A stretch of 64,000 bases of DNA, taken from Valencia hispanica. Lineage: Eukaryota; Chordata; Actinopteri; Cyprinodontiformes; Valenciidae. The DNA lies in the NCBI GenBank assembly GCA_963556495.2, contig OY747707.1:31211371-31275370 (forward strand), read 5' to 3'. The notes beneath the pieces were generated by a model. It did not search any database and was not told the origin of the DNA. It was given only the letters and a program-made list of their open reading frames with translations. Position numbers and translations under genes: made by a program. This document shows, one piece after another, positions 45,990-60,145 of this stretch (its first letter is position 1; each line of letters begins with the position of its first letter).

Positions 45990-46812
45990 GGTGTTCCGAC
46001 TATCTGTGCTACCCCTCAATCCGTGCTACCCTGTAGCACTGCGCATGCATATTTCGATGTTACGTCACCATTCGCTTACTCAGTAAATCTGTCATCAAAA
46101 ATTCCTACCTGGAAGATCCATTTTGTCTGTTTTATTTCTTTGAAGTTTACGGTGAGTTTAATTCAAATTATTTTATTACTGGCTAATTTTTAATAAAAAT
46201 ATTTTAAGGCTTTCCTTAAGCTACTAGTTTCAAGTTTACATGACAGCCCTTGTATGTTAGTTTCACTTCTGTGATATCGTTATACTGCATGTAAACAAGT
46301 CCTATTAATTAGAGTCTTAGAATAAATGCTGTGTATTCTGCGGGCTATTTGTGCTTATAATCATACTACATTTTAATATTTTGGAGTAATAATACTGCTA
46401 TCTGCTCTACATCTTACTGGCTTGGTATATATTCATTAGCTGCTTTACAAACTAATAACAGATTTCCAGTGTGATATTCATCTATAGGCCTATTTAACAG
46501 GTAGGATATTCTGATCAAGGTTTTCCATGCATGTTTTATGTGCTAGTTTTAGCTTTATATTAAACGGGTAGCATGTTCTGTGGATTTAAAGAAAAGTTTT
46601 CGTTATTCATACATTTTTGTTATGTTAGGCATTACTGCTAAACTGCCACTTCAATCCCGTCACTTGAAAAATATTTTCCGATGATTATATTTAACATCAA
46701 CGCTAACAGTTGTTGTTTTCGGCATGTAAATATACTTTTCGAGGGGGAGCACCGACAGATGCGCGCTACGGTAGGACATTCTGAGGAGGTAGCACAGATC
46801 GTCAGAACTGTG
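45990..46812. mobile_element. Non-autonomous DNA transposon inside the ERV
   Basis: Ends are imperfect inverted repeats of about 55 bp: GTTCCGACTATCTGTGCTACC at the left (from 45993) and, on the other strand, GTTCTGACGATCTGTGCTACC at the right. No transposase is present. The interior is AT-rich. Superfamily not determined because no target duplication is clear. Confidence 0.6.
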
Positions 46813-46991
46813 CTGTCAGCCTTATAATAAAGAAATTAGACCGTATCAAGTTATAACATGATAGTTTATTGTAAAAACGTGAAAACAACTTGAAACTATT
46901 GTGTTATAATGATAACTGGTCATTTGGACGATAAGAGCACATTCTTGCACATAGTTCTCTGGGTGTACATGCAGTTTTATCACAACAAAGT

Positions 46992-48350
46992 TTCAGTGTC
47001 AGAATGTTGAGAAAGGACTCCCCCAACTCCCTTGTCAAAGGCATCAACCTCCATAATGAATTGTTTATGGGAGTCGGGATCAACCAGGATGGGGGCTTGA
47101 GAGAACTGTTTGAGCTGGTTGAATGCAGAAATGGCTTCGAGAGTCCAGGAAAAGGGGGAATTGGTGGATGTGAGAGCTGTGAGAGGTGTCTCAGTCTGCC
47201 TGTTATTGTGGATGAATCTACGATAGAAATAGTCAAAAAGAAGTACTCTTTGTAACTGTTTATTGGTAACTAAGGGTTGATGGAATTCACACTTTTCGGC
47301 TTTCACATAGAGGCAATTCTCAAGGAGACATTGGAGGATGAGGTGGATATGTTTCTGGTGATCTTGTAGGGTTTTGGAGTAAATGAGTATGTCATCCAAG
47401 TAAATGAAGATGAAGAGGTTGAGTTAGTCGCGGAGAACGTCATTAACCAGGGCTTGGAACATAGCAGGAATGTTGCATGACAAGATATTCAAAATGTCCA
47501 AGAGGCGTTCTAAAGGCTGCTGTCTACTCATCTCAATGGCGGATGCGGACTAGGTGGTTGGCGTTGTGGAGGTCTAATTTTATGAAGATGATGGCTCCAT
47601 GGACTGATTCAAAGGCGAAGATGATGAGAGGCCATGGATATTTATTCTTTATGGCGATTTGATTGAGTCTTCTGTAATCGATGCAGGGTCGAAGGGAACC
47701 GTCTTTCTTACCCACGAAAAAGAAGCCCACTCTCATTGGTGATGATATTTGGCAGATGATGCCTGCTGGTAATGATTCATTTATGGATTTCTCCATGGAT
47801 TCATGTTCTGGTCTGGACATGTTGAAGAGGCGGCTAGAAGGAAAAGGAGCACCAGATAGGAATTCAATGCCACAATCGTAGGGACGACATGGAGGCAGTG
47901 AGAGAGTTGTGTAGACTTGGCTTAAATCATGGCATTCTTCCGGAACAAGGGATTGATCAGGTGGGTCAACTTGATCAGGTTGCGTCAACAGCGGGATTGG
48001 AGGAACGGCCTACTACAAACAGGAGAAGAGACAGTTAGTTAAGCAGGACTCTATGTGGGATTTGGACCAGTTCAGATGTTGATTATGTTTGTGGAGCCAT
48101 TTAAAACCAAGGACAACAGGGACTGGGGAGATGGAAAAACAAAAAAGGAATTGACTTCATGATGGCTACCTGAGAGAATGAACTGAAGGGGTTTGGCTAT
48201 GTGGGTAATCTGGGGTAGAGTCTTCCCATCCAGAGCTGAGACATGAAAGGTATTTTCAGGGGAAAGATTTCTATGTTGCACTGTTTGACTAGAGTGTGGT
48301 CAATGAGGGTTTGCTCACAACCTGAGTCAATTAGGACTTTGAGGTTGATG
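46992..48350 (-). pseudogene. Gypsy pol, N-terminal half (protease, RT, RNase H start)
   Basis: An aspartic protease remnant with DSG at 48320-48328 and LDGKTLPQITH (48072-48281). The RT follows (47533-47988) with [16 protein letters not shown] and [13 protein letters not shown], then the catalytic YLDD at 47391-47402 and the connection/RNase H sequence FIMEVDAFDKGVGGVLSQ, which breaks off at the retroviral insertion. A stop lies just upstream of YLDD. Confidence 0.82.
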
Positions 48351-48459
48351 GACTCACTATTGACAAATAGTGTGGCTGGGAATGTTGAACAGAGATTGGT
48401 ACCTGAGAAGAGTCCGTCGGTTTCCCCGTATCTACTGACAGACCTTTTCGTTTAACTGG

Positions 48460-49184
48460 ACAAGATGTGATGAAGTGACCAGAACTAACACAACAGATGC
48501 ACAGGTTGGATTGTACTCTTCGTTGCCGTTCCTCTGGAGAATGATGGGTCAGACCAAGATCATCGGTTCCGGTTCTGGTGGTGAAGGTCTGGAGGAAGAT
48601 GGTGGTACATGTTAGGGGTAGATGGAACAGAAATGTTATGATGTGGCAGTTCAGTTTCTCTATTCCTTTTTTATTTCTGTCTCTTAGGCAATTATCCAGT
48701 CAAATGGAGTCAAGCTCATCAATAAGAGCGAGTTCATCCTTCAAAGGGTCCTTTAGGGCATGGAAAAACGCACTCTTGAGGGCGCTCGATTTCCACCAAG
48801 AGGATGCAGTTCTAAATTCAATAGAAAGCTAAAATACAGATCTAGAGCCTTGTCTTAGTTTCCAAAGGCCACAGTAGAGAGCGATATAATCTGAGTCTTG
48901 ACTAAAAGTCATTTTAAATTCCAGAATGAAGTTGTTAAAGTTAAATTTAAATCTGGGAATCATTGTGGGAAATGACTGAGGTGAACGGGTGAAAACCAGG
49001 GTACACTGAAGCAGGAAACCACTGCAACGACCTAAGTCACCTGTGAACTTTTCTGGAGTGGGAGAGATGACATCACAGAAGATTCCAACTGACTAAATAG
49101 TTTTAGGTACTTTGGGGACCTCTGTTGGAGGAAGAGAAGACGGTTTTGACTGCATAACTTGAAATAAAGCAATAAGGTGATCCA
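48460..49184 (-). pseudogene. Gypsy gag remnant
   Basis: From a likely ATG at 49184 (MDHLIALFQ) through [18 protein letters not shown], typical of Gypsy capsid. It ends with a CCHC zinc knuckle (Cys-x2-Cys-x4-His-x4-Cys) at 48460-48501. Several frame breaks are present. Confidence 0.75.
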
Positions 49185-49324
49185 TATGTTGCTGGGTGGT
49201 TCTTTTTACTGAGGGTTCTGAGGACAGAGTTGTGAGAGTTATTTAATCAATTCTGTTCAAATATGGTTCTTCTGAGGGATTCTGCTGGGTCAGCTTGGCC
49301 TGAGTGTTCCTTTTTGTTTTTGTT

Positions 49325-50299
49325 AAGTAATCTGACCCAAATGCAGAAAACCACTCAGGAGAACAAAGAATAATTAAAAGGTTTATTGAAACAATAATGA
49401 ATATGGTGCAGGTTTTGGTCCAGGGGAAATCCAACAGCACGGGGGAATCGGGAAGACTGAATGGAAGCACAGGATATATGAGAAACAAGAATGAATAGAT
49501 GATTGTAGAAACTGTGGGAATGCCTTACTATAGATGGAGAGGTTTTCCACTAGCGAGGGTGAATGGATTGCAGGCTGTTGCTGTTTGGTGGTCCAGGAAG
49601 CGACGACAGGTTGGTGGTATGTGGCAACGAAGGTGGAGCAGAAGTTGGAATGTTGGAGAGCGGACATGTTGCTTGACGAGGTGGAGAATGGTAATTGGAA
49701 CTTAGAAGCCACCAGTCTGAAGGTGATGATCCAGGAGTTTTTTCACAAGGGTAGTTGACATGAGGAGATCAGTAACTGAACACAACGGAACAGGTCCAGG
49801 AAGTTGGACTGAGGGAAATCTTGGAATGGAGATACAGGGAAATATTAATCTTAAAGCTAGAAGAAAAGGACATGAATACAACTGCTAGTCAATGACTCAA
49901 TGCAATCTGCTGGGATTCCTTGAATAGAAAACTTTTAAATCGATTGGAATGTATGTATGTATGATTGAATTGAAATAAATTTTCTTGTAAAATGCCTTGA
50001 GATTAAATCTGTTGTGAATCATCGCTATAAAAATAAATTGAATTAAATTGAATTACTCAAGGAACTCAGAGGGCTTGGAGTTACCACATGGGTTAACACT
50101 CAGCTGTCGAGTGACTGGCAGTGACTAGCAGCGACTGGCAGCCAGCTCCTTTTATCCAGCAGGTAACAAGGTAACAAGCCTGCCGTAGGCTGCAGGAACT
50201 GCCCTCCAGCAAGACTTCCAGTAGCTTCAGCTCTAGGCTGGTGGATGCCTGTATGAAGATGGTAAACCAAACAGAGACAAACAACCCACAATCTTGACA
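49325..50299 (-). repeat. Gypsy 5' LTR (degraded)
   Basis: Starts TGTCAAGATTGTGGG at 50299 on the minus strand. It contains a TATA-like GGATAAAAGG near 50150 and an AATAAAC signal near 49385, and plausibly ends near 49325 before the gag leader. A LINE-tail relic occupies 49950-50060. Confidence 0.5.
49950..50060 (+). repeat. LINE 3'-tail relic in the Gypsy LTR
   Basis: Contains TGTAAAATGCCTTGAGA, CGCTATAAAAATAAATTG and AATTGAATT units, the tail of a common fish LINE. Confidence 0.6.
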
Positions 50300-52526
50300 G
50301 AAACATTACATAGTTTACCAATGCAATCCAATCATGTTGACAGATTAGATTCAATGACACATCTGTTCTCCACGCTTGTTCTTAAATGTAACACTCTAAT
50401 TTAGAGGTTTTTCTCCATAAAGAATCCCATTAAGATGCATCGAACCATTGACTTTGTGACTTTGCACCAATTCCACCTCCTGGGCAAGCACATGGCAACA
50501 GTGGAAATAGAAATGCATTAAATCTTTGACTTTACAGCAATCCCTCAAACAAGCATGTTGCAACAGTGACATAACTATATTTCTTTAAATAAAATGACCC
50601 ATTGAGGATTTAATGTGTTAATCAAAAATTAAAGCTACAATAAATCCTGGATTTTTCTTTTTCAAGTTTCTAAATGTCACCATTACCAAATGAAGATCAT
50701 TCATAGGATAGAAAGACTTTAGGATTTGTTAGTGAGCATTGGGACAGGGGGTGCTTGTGTGCACTACATGAAAGTGCAACCCCTCTAAATTCTAGTATTT
50801 TATCTTTTATTCAGGGGGTTGAAGGTATTTGTTTTACAGAGACTTTTCAATTTTGTTTTGATCTTGATTTAATAAAGATGACATAAGGGAATTTGTTGTG
50901 TGTGCTTTTGGTCTAATTCAATAACTTGGTTAGGACCAAATCATTTATGTGTGAAAGCAGTGGTACAGAGGACACTGTCTCTGATTTTGATCACAGTCTC
51001 CCCTTAAAGAGCTGACTTTCCATGTGCATGTGGAGGCCATGTTGTTTGTCCGTTCAAAGTTACCAAACATGGTAACCCAATAAGATGTTCTGTATTTTGT
51101 TCTAATTTAAACAGAACTTTACGCACTGAAAACATAATGCCTTTTAGACATTTGCACTAAACAAGAAGCTTCAAGTAATTACCCCTAAATATCTGGATTT
51201 TGCTTTTATAAAAGCATGATGAACATTCCAGTAATACAAAGCATTTTAGGATGTGTTTTATGTCCTATTTGGACTGCTACCTCTTATTAAAAAAGGCTAT
51301 GGTGTCCTCCTGTCACAATTCCAAACCATTAGGTTTATATTGCTAAATTGTCTCTCTAATTACATAATTACGTTTGTGCTGACAAACCTAATTGCTGCCT
51401 GGATTACGCTCACAGGCAACATTCTTTGACTGAATGAAGCACTTCATTTATTTTTCTACTGTTACGTATGTGGCTGGGGTAGGACGCCCAGGTTAGAGAA
51501 ACAAGATTTTTATAACAACCACACTCTTGAGTCTCATGATTTCAATCAGCCCAGGGGTTCTGTACCTAAACCAAAGACCAGGACAAACTCATATAACAGA
51601 TTTTGTGAGGACTCAATCAGTACATATTCCATCTCACATTGAAATGTGTAAAAGTTTGTTTCTCTGCTGAGAGAAAATAACTTTTGAGTTGTGTTACTGA
51701 TTATTAATAAAGGAATATCCATGCGTCTCTTGCACCTTTCTCAACGAATATTTAAGCAATCAAGCTTAAACTTGGTGGACATATTGATGAGAACCTTAAT
51801 ATGTCAGATCCAAATCTGAAAACTTTCCGATGACTCAATGCCATTAAGGGAATGTCAGTAAATGTTATTTTCCTAACCAGAGTGAAACAGCAGTGGAATG
51901 AGGGCACAGTTATAAAGAAATGAGAGCCTCCTTCTTCATACCACTTTAGTTTTCCGTGTTTATGTCAAGATAAAAAAACTAATATAAGGTGAGTTTATGT
52001 TTAATTATTTAGCTGCTGCTTCATTTAGCATGAGCTCAGGAGCTTCTCTGGGTCCAATTATGCATTTTGCATATATAGGCGGCGACATGTTTTTTATGTG
52101 TTTCTGCATGTGGTATGTTGTAACTTAAAGTGATGTGCCATGGAAATGGGACCTAACTTTTAAACAAAGACTGGAGTAGAACTACATTTATATACATAGA
52201 AACTACTTTTCTATTTGAGTTAATTTTTAAGTTTAAAAGCTGTTTTGTTACTTTAGGCACACAATTGCTATAGATTCAATGCATTTTTTTTTACATTTAA
52301 ATAAAAAGATATTTACATGGTTTCTTGAGTTGTGTGACAATGGCCCCTGGAGATAAGCCTGCAAGGATAACCGGATATAGATAATGGATGGATGCTGTAC
52401 TCTACAAGGTTCCTGGCTTTTGAAAAAGAAACAAGCCCACTGCATCACAGGTCCTCCGCTGTACCTAACAGAGGACATGAGGTGCTTTTTGTATATTCAC
52501 CTTATGTTCTACACCCCACCTACCTG
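50300..52526. other. Intergenic, candidate conserved element
   Basis: No gene recognised. 51290-51470 is unique-looking with homeodomain-type cores (TCTAATTACATAATTACG, CCTAATTGCTGCC). 52325-52395 resembles a degraded GGAT-tailed repeat end. Confidence 0.4.
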
Positions 52527-52527
52527 G

Positions 52528-53911
52528 GCCCTCATTTATCAACTGTACTTACACACAGATTTGTGCGTATTTCGTGCATAGGAACACTTTTACGCATTGT
52601 GTGGTATTTACAGTACCATCTTGTACTTGTGCGTAGAAATGTTCCTAAATATAAGAACAGCTCCGACCATGCGTACGCACAGCATCTAGTCGGAGAACGG
52701 GGGAGAAGAAACACTGAAACAGTTTTACTTTGACAGAATATTTATCTCATCAGTTTATCCCCTCCGGCAAGGAGCTCATGTTGGGTCTGTCCGTCTTTTA
52801 GCAAAATACAGTAACACAAAAAGTCATGGACAGATTTGGATTAAACTTTCTGGAAATGTTAGAAATTTGCCAATGAATAAATGATTAAAATTTGTGTATG
52901 ATCATGCATGGAGATCCTGTAAATCGCAATCTGGGGGGTGGGCTTTTTTTACTTGCCACATCAAGCGCTTCCGTTTCAAAAGGATGTTGTTACACTTATG
53001 AATAAAATGTTTGCTAACTGTGGTGTGAAAACTGGATGCTCCTGCTTATCGGTGAACCAGGTTGTTGCTGTCTCAATGCATACTGATGCCAGCTAAAGCA
53101 GTGTCTCCAATAACGCATGGCCACACGCATGTCATATGTGGTGATCTGTGCAGCCCCAGTAGAAGGCCCAGGTGTGTGCTAAGGGACGTTTTATTGTGTT
53201 AAGTTAGATTTCGAACCATTTTTTTCCCTTTATTTCCAACAGGAACCTCTCCACTGTCCCCACCACATTTACTGCCTCTGTCACTTTCACCCAGGCAGTG
53301 TTATTTTTTATTGGTTACCCCTGAGCTGCAAACAGCAATGTTCTGGACAAATTTAACTGATTTAATTTGTTCAAAGGAGTTAAGTATTTCCACTGAAGTG
53401 AATAACAACAAATTAAATGATTCTTTCCAACATTCTTTTTTTAAATTTATTTCTGCAGCAGGACTATAACTGCTGCGTGTTGGAGTGTGGGGGGGGGGGA
53501 TGTGCATGAAGCAGAGGAACCAAAGTCTGTTCAGCATTACTCTTTTTTTATTTTTTTGGCCCCATTTAAGTTTCACCTCGTTCTCCGTGTCACTGAAATT
53601 CCCTTTTTCGCTCTCTTTCATCTTTATTTTAATGAAAAACGCAAGAACTTCATGCATGTGTTAGAGGATGTGGTGTTACCAAATATGGTTAATTGAGGGC
53701 GTTTCTATATGCAAATGACTGTGAACAGGCACGAGCACCTTGATACGCACATGTGGGATTTATCAACAGATGATTTCGGAGGAACATGTGTACGAGTGGC
53801 CACAACATATTTGATAAATTAGGATTTTGACTGTTAGTATGAACATTCTAAATGTAATATATAGGATAGAATATTGGACGGTTTCTACGAACATTTGATG
53901 AATGAGGGCCC
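52528..53911. mobile_element. GGGCCCTCATT-ended non-autonomous DNA transposon
   Basis: The left end is GGGCCCTCATTTATCAA (from 52528) and the right end on the other strand is GGGCCCTCATTCATCAAA (to 53911). Inner flanks share GTGCGTA / TACGCAC and ATTTATCAA motifs. About 1.38 kb with no transposase; the interior holds no recognised gene. The ends resemble a widespread fish inverted-repeat element, possibly Harbinger-like. Confidence 0.65.
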
Positions 53912-54336
53912 TGGAGTTTTTGATGCCCAAAAGGACAATCTTTGATTCTTTTGATCATAGCACATAGTTTCAGTTCAAGTCTCTGTAGGATTTCGCAAGC
54001 TCCACCTTATATATGTTTTTAATGTTAGGACAGAAAAGGCATTTTTCCTGGTATGCCTCTCAAAAAGAACTAGTTGTTGGACATGGTTGTTTTCAGGGGC
54101 GTCTCCAGCTTTTAAGGAGTACCTGGGCTTAGCACAGACAAGATGAGATATTTTTGTAAAAAAAAAAAAAAAAGTGTTACAATAGATTATAGACTATAGC
54201 ATACATAGTAAGGACCCTAAATTATAATTTATTTTCAATGCATGCATTTGAAAACAGTGTAATGTGTCATCTAATGTACAATGGCTTATAATTTTATATC
54301 TAATGTTCAGTTTATGTTTAATCTTCAATGTTTTGT
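53912..54336. other. Intergenic, no recognised feature
   Basis: AT-rich, with a 15-base A run near 54160. Confidence 0.35.
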
Positions 54337-54627
54337 CCATCCATCCATCCATCCATCCATCCATTTTCTTCCGCTTATCCGGGGTCGGGTCGCGGGGGCA
54401 GCAGCCTAAGCAAAGAGACCCAGACTTCCCTCTCCCCAGCCACTTGTTCCAGCTCCTCGGGAGGAACCCCAAGGCGCTCCCAGGCCAGCCGAGAAACATA
54501 GTCCCTCCAGCGTGTCCTGGGCCTTCCCCTGGGCCTCCTCCCGGTGGGACGTGCCTGAAACACCTCACCAGGGAGGCGTCCAGGAGGCATCCTGACCAGA
54601 TGCCCGAGCCACCTCAACTGACTCCTC
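54337..54627 (-). mobile_element. Rex3 3'-end copy with target duplication
   Basis: The last 260 or so bases of Rex3 on the minus strand, followed by its (GGAT)n tail, seen as (ATCC)n at 54337-54364. An exact 12-bp repeat TCAATGTTTTGT flanks it (54325-54336 and 54628-54639). The minus-strand frame 54375-54617 encodes the same C-terminus as the copy at 4.5-6.3 kb (RWLGHLVRMPPGRLPGEVFQ), with no stop before the natural one. Confidence 0.93.
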
Positions 54628-54639
54628 TCAATGTTTTGT

Positions 54640-57080
<2,441 letters not shown>

Positions 57081-57084
57081 ATTT

Positions 57085-57830
57085 CAGTAACTTAGAATTT
57101 CAGTATTTCAGTAATTCAATTAAAAACGTGAAACACATATATACTGTTCAGTCACATATTTTTAGGTGTTTATTTCTGTTCATTTCAGTTTCTTTTCAAA
57201 ATTAGAATATTACATAAGAAAAAAAGAAATCAGTTGGTAATTCAGAGATGACAGTCAACTATGGGTAAAGTATTTTGGCAGTGCATCCAGGTCCCAAGTC
57301 CTGCTGGAAAATGAAACCAACATCGCAATAGAGCTTGTCTGCAGATGGAAGCATGAAGCACTCAAACATTTCCTGGAAGTCAGCTGTGCTGACTTTGGAC
57401 TCGATAAAACACAGTCAACCCCAAAGCATTACTGACAGTGGAAATTTCCCACTGGACCTCAAGCACCTTTGATTCTCTTCTCTTTAGCCCAGGTGAGATG
57501 CTTCTGACGTTGCCTTTGGTTCAGATGTGGTTTAAATAACAGAATGTAACAGTTGTATATCTATATGTGATGGCTCCTGAAGCCCTGACTCCAGCAACAG
57601 TCCATACATTGTGAATCTCCTCCAAACTCTTTAATGAGTTTTCTACACAATCCTTTAAAGGCTGCAGTTTTTTTTGCTGCTTATACTCTTTTTTTTATGA
57701 CAATTTTCTTCTATTCAACTTTCCATAAATGTGTTTGGATACAGCACTCTTTGGGCAGCCAGCCTCTTTAGTCTTGACAGTTTGTGACTTGACCTGCATG
57801 AGGAGGGTGTCCATGACTGACTATGTAGCA
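57085..57830 (-). mobile_element. Tc1-like relic, same family as the 30.7-kb element
   Basis: The plus strand shows reverse complements of Tc1 transposase segments: TAGCCCAGGTGAGATGCTTC, GACGTTGCCTTTGGTTCAG, GGATACAGCACTCTTTGGGC (the helix-turn-helix region) and TGACTTTGGACT...AAACACAG. It is heavily degraded, with no intact ends. Confidence 0.75.
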
Positions 57831-57839
57831 TAACGAGCC

Positions 57840-59984
57840 TATTGCATAAAATTGTGTTTTAAAACAATTTTTTACTATTAATATAACAAAATGCTTAAAA
57901 TATGTTAGTCTGTGTGTAAATTATCTTTATAAAACATGAGTTTCAGTTTGTTACCTTAATTGCTGAATAAATGACCTTTTCAAAGATGTTCACCAAGAAC
58001 ACCTTGAGGATTTTAAGCAGGTCCTTTACTGTTACTGATTTGATATTACTCGGATGTACCTTTCTCCCACTGATGGACTTAAGCCCAGACTGTTGTCACA
58101 GTAAAGGCCTCAGTGATATAAACACACTAACGTGCAATCATAAATCCTTCTCGTTAGGAGGCGATGTAATCACTCTCGCCTCTGATTAGTCATTAACAGT
58201 CCAGTTAGTGAAATAGCGAGACGCAGGTGGGTGGGCAACTGCTCGCATCTCCAGGGTCTGCCTCGACTCTTTAATGATCAGTTAATTAACATTGTTTCAG
58301 TCCTCCCTGTTTGTTTACTCTCACCTGCCATCGGGGAGAGAGAGTCAGAAAACACTGCTGCAGGGGACAGTAAACACAGCCAGGGGGGGAACCAGAAAAG
58401 CCTGTTAGGAGGAAGGAAAAGGAGTGATAGTGAAACCTTTAAATCAACACCTTGAAATGAAATCGTCAAGAAATTTCAACCTAAAGTGAAAACAATTACG
58501 AAGAGCAGAGAATGGACTGAGTGAACCCTGTAGATGCATCTTATTCCTCATTAAGGGTCGGTGTGGCAGTGCTCGTCTCTGTTACTCATAGCAACACTGC
58601 ATACCATGATAATAGGCTGACTGATGATTAGGCTGCAGCTCTCTGGTAAGTGACCTCACTGCTGTGTGAGTGAGCTCACTGTCTCAGTATTTTGATAACC
58701 CAGCCAGTGGTTCGTTCTTCTCGGCATCAGCACCAAACCTGTTGATGAATGGCGCCTCTAACCTCAATCAGCACCTCCAGCTGCAGTCCGACACAGAAAC
58801 TCAGTTCTCCCACATCCATGAATCCCTTTTTATTTTAACTTCCTATGTTTTAGTATATCACATTACTATTTTATCCATAAAACATTATAGGCCTTCTTAA
58901 TCATTTCTCTCCACGTCTTCAGCGGTTCTCCCAGGCATAAGATTGTTTATCAAAGCCTTAAATAATGCAGATGGTAATAAGATAGTTGAATAGTAAATGT
59001 TGGTGTCCTGCTTAAACACACACGCTAGGGTAATAAACCATCCTCTTTTGGTCCTGTTGATTTAAAATAGCACAGGACAGAATCTGGATTTTGTTCTCCT
59101 GCCTCCAGAAGTATTCCCAGTCACGCCAGGAGTTGCAGTGTTGGAGAGGCAGAACATTGAGCTGAAGAGCTCTGCTAGTGTGCATGCCTAATGCAACCCA
59201 GTCTGGGAATACTGCCAGTCTACTGTTACTCCACCAGTGGGGTTTATCATGCACACATGCACACACCCACATGTCTATACGCACACAAGCAGACACAAGA
59301 GAGAGCGAGAGAAAGAGGGAGAGAGAGGGTGTGTTAATGTGCGCAGTGTATACGAGACAGAAACAGAGTGAGAGGCAGAGCTTTATGGTGTGTCACTGAT
59401 CTCTGCAAGCATGCACAAACATGTCCGTTGTAGCCGTGGCCTGCTTGTCAAAAGTCACAAATATGCAGCATTCATCCTGAGATTTTTAAGCCGTACTTTT
59501 ACAATACAGTATGTCATTGCAGTGTTCAGTTATGAAAGATTTCATTACAGTTGTTCTTTACAGTCAAATAAGCAAGGGAAGTAAAAAAAAACTATTGGAA
59601 AATAAGCTTTGAAAAGCTGTAAAGCTTATTGTTAATTCATATTTAGACACACAGAGCCTTCCACAAAAGGCTACTAGTAACCCTGGTAACAATGTCTAAA
59701 TATCTCTAAAATAAATTGTTTTACTGAATAATTTCACACAGAAAACACTGAAAACTCAAACATTTAATCTGAGCACATTTATTTAGAGTGGAGAAAAAAA
59801 TTCCTCATAAAGAAATAATTGTTTTTCTCACAATTACTGGAAATGCATCTAGTGTCCACAGTAATAATTTGTATAAAACAAATACAGCTAAACCTTTTTT
59901 GTTAATGTATATTTTAAATTGATTAGAATGTCTGGATACATATCAATTGTAATCCATGACTTCCTATTTTCATGGTTTACACGA
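57840..59984. other. Non-coding tract with candidate regulatory elements
   Basis: No confirmed gene. 58090-58320 and 58520-58660 are unique-looking and balanced in composition, with TTAATGATCAGTTAATTAAC and CATGATAATAGGCTGAC. An exon-like frame at 58682-58802 follows a pyrimidine/AG boundary but lacks a donor. GA-rich and CA-rich microrepeats occur at 59250-59330. Confidence 0.4.
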
Positions 59985-60145
59985 TCTCTCGAGTCCCAGT
60001 CACACTTCAGTCCTTAGTGTTCGAGTTCAAGTGCAAGTCCAAGTCACATATGATTATTTCAAGTCAAGTCACTAGGTCATACAGGCCATGTCTGAGTCCA
60101 AGTCCCAAAAAGAATCAAGCAGTTCAAGTCAAGTCATTATCACCC
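59985..60145 (+). repeat. AAGTC-rich interspersed repeat, copy 2
   Basis: Many irregular units of AAGTC/GAGTC (GTTCAAGTGCAAGTCCAAG, TTCAAGTCAAGTC), as at 27400-27485. Confidence 0.65.

Larger units (their letters stand above)
43810..46987 (-). mobile_element. Endogenous retrovirus remnant (LTR-env) inside Gypsy
   Basis: A 3178-bp insertion with TGTTG...CAACA ends, flanked by a 4-bp duplication AAGT (43806-43809 and 46988-46991), as retroviral integrases make. The Gypsy RNase H coding sequence is continuous across the site once the insert is ignored. On the minus strand it holds an LTR start, an env remnant and a 3' LTR. No gag or pol is visible, so it arose from an internally deleted copy or was deleted later. 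It has in turn been invaded by a small inverted-repeat element and a GGAT-tailed repeat. Confidence 0.75.
42475..50299 (-). mobile_element. Ty3/Gypsy chromodomain retrotransposon, interrupted
   Basis: Read on the minus strand, the order is LTR remnant, gag, protease, RT, RNase H, integrase, chromodomain, LTR remnant. The ends share a direct repeat of about 55 bp (42475-42530 and 50243-50299, including AACAACCCACAATC), interpreted as the starts of the two LTRs. A 3178-bp retroviral insertion (43810-46987) splits RNase H. All domains contain stops or shifts, so the element is inactive. The chromodomain places it in the chromovirus branch. Confidence 0.85.

Noticed and set aside
45783..46193. 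136-codon plus-strand open frame
   Set aside because: It crosses the left end of the small transposon at about 45990 and mixes ERV antisense with transposon sequence, so it is not a gene.
47004..48832. Several plus-strand open frames across 47.0-48.8 kb
   Set aside because: Antisense to the Gypsy gag/pol remnant, whose minus-strand motifs (YLDD, zinc knuckle) are clear.
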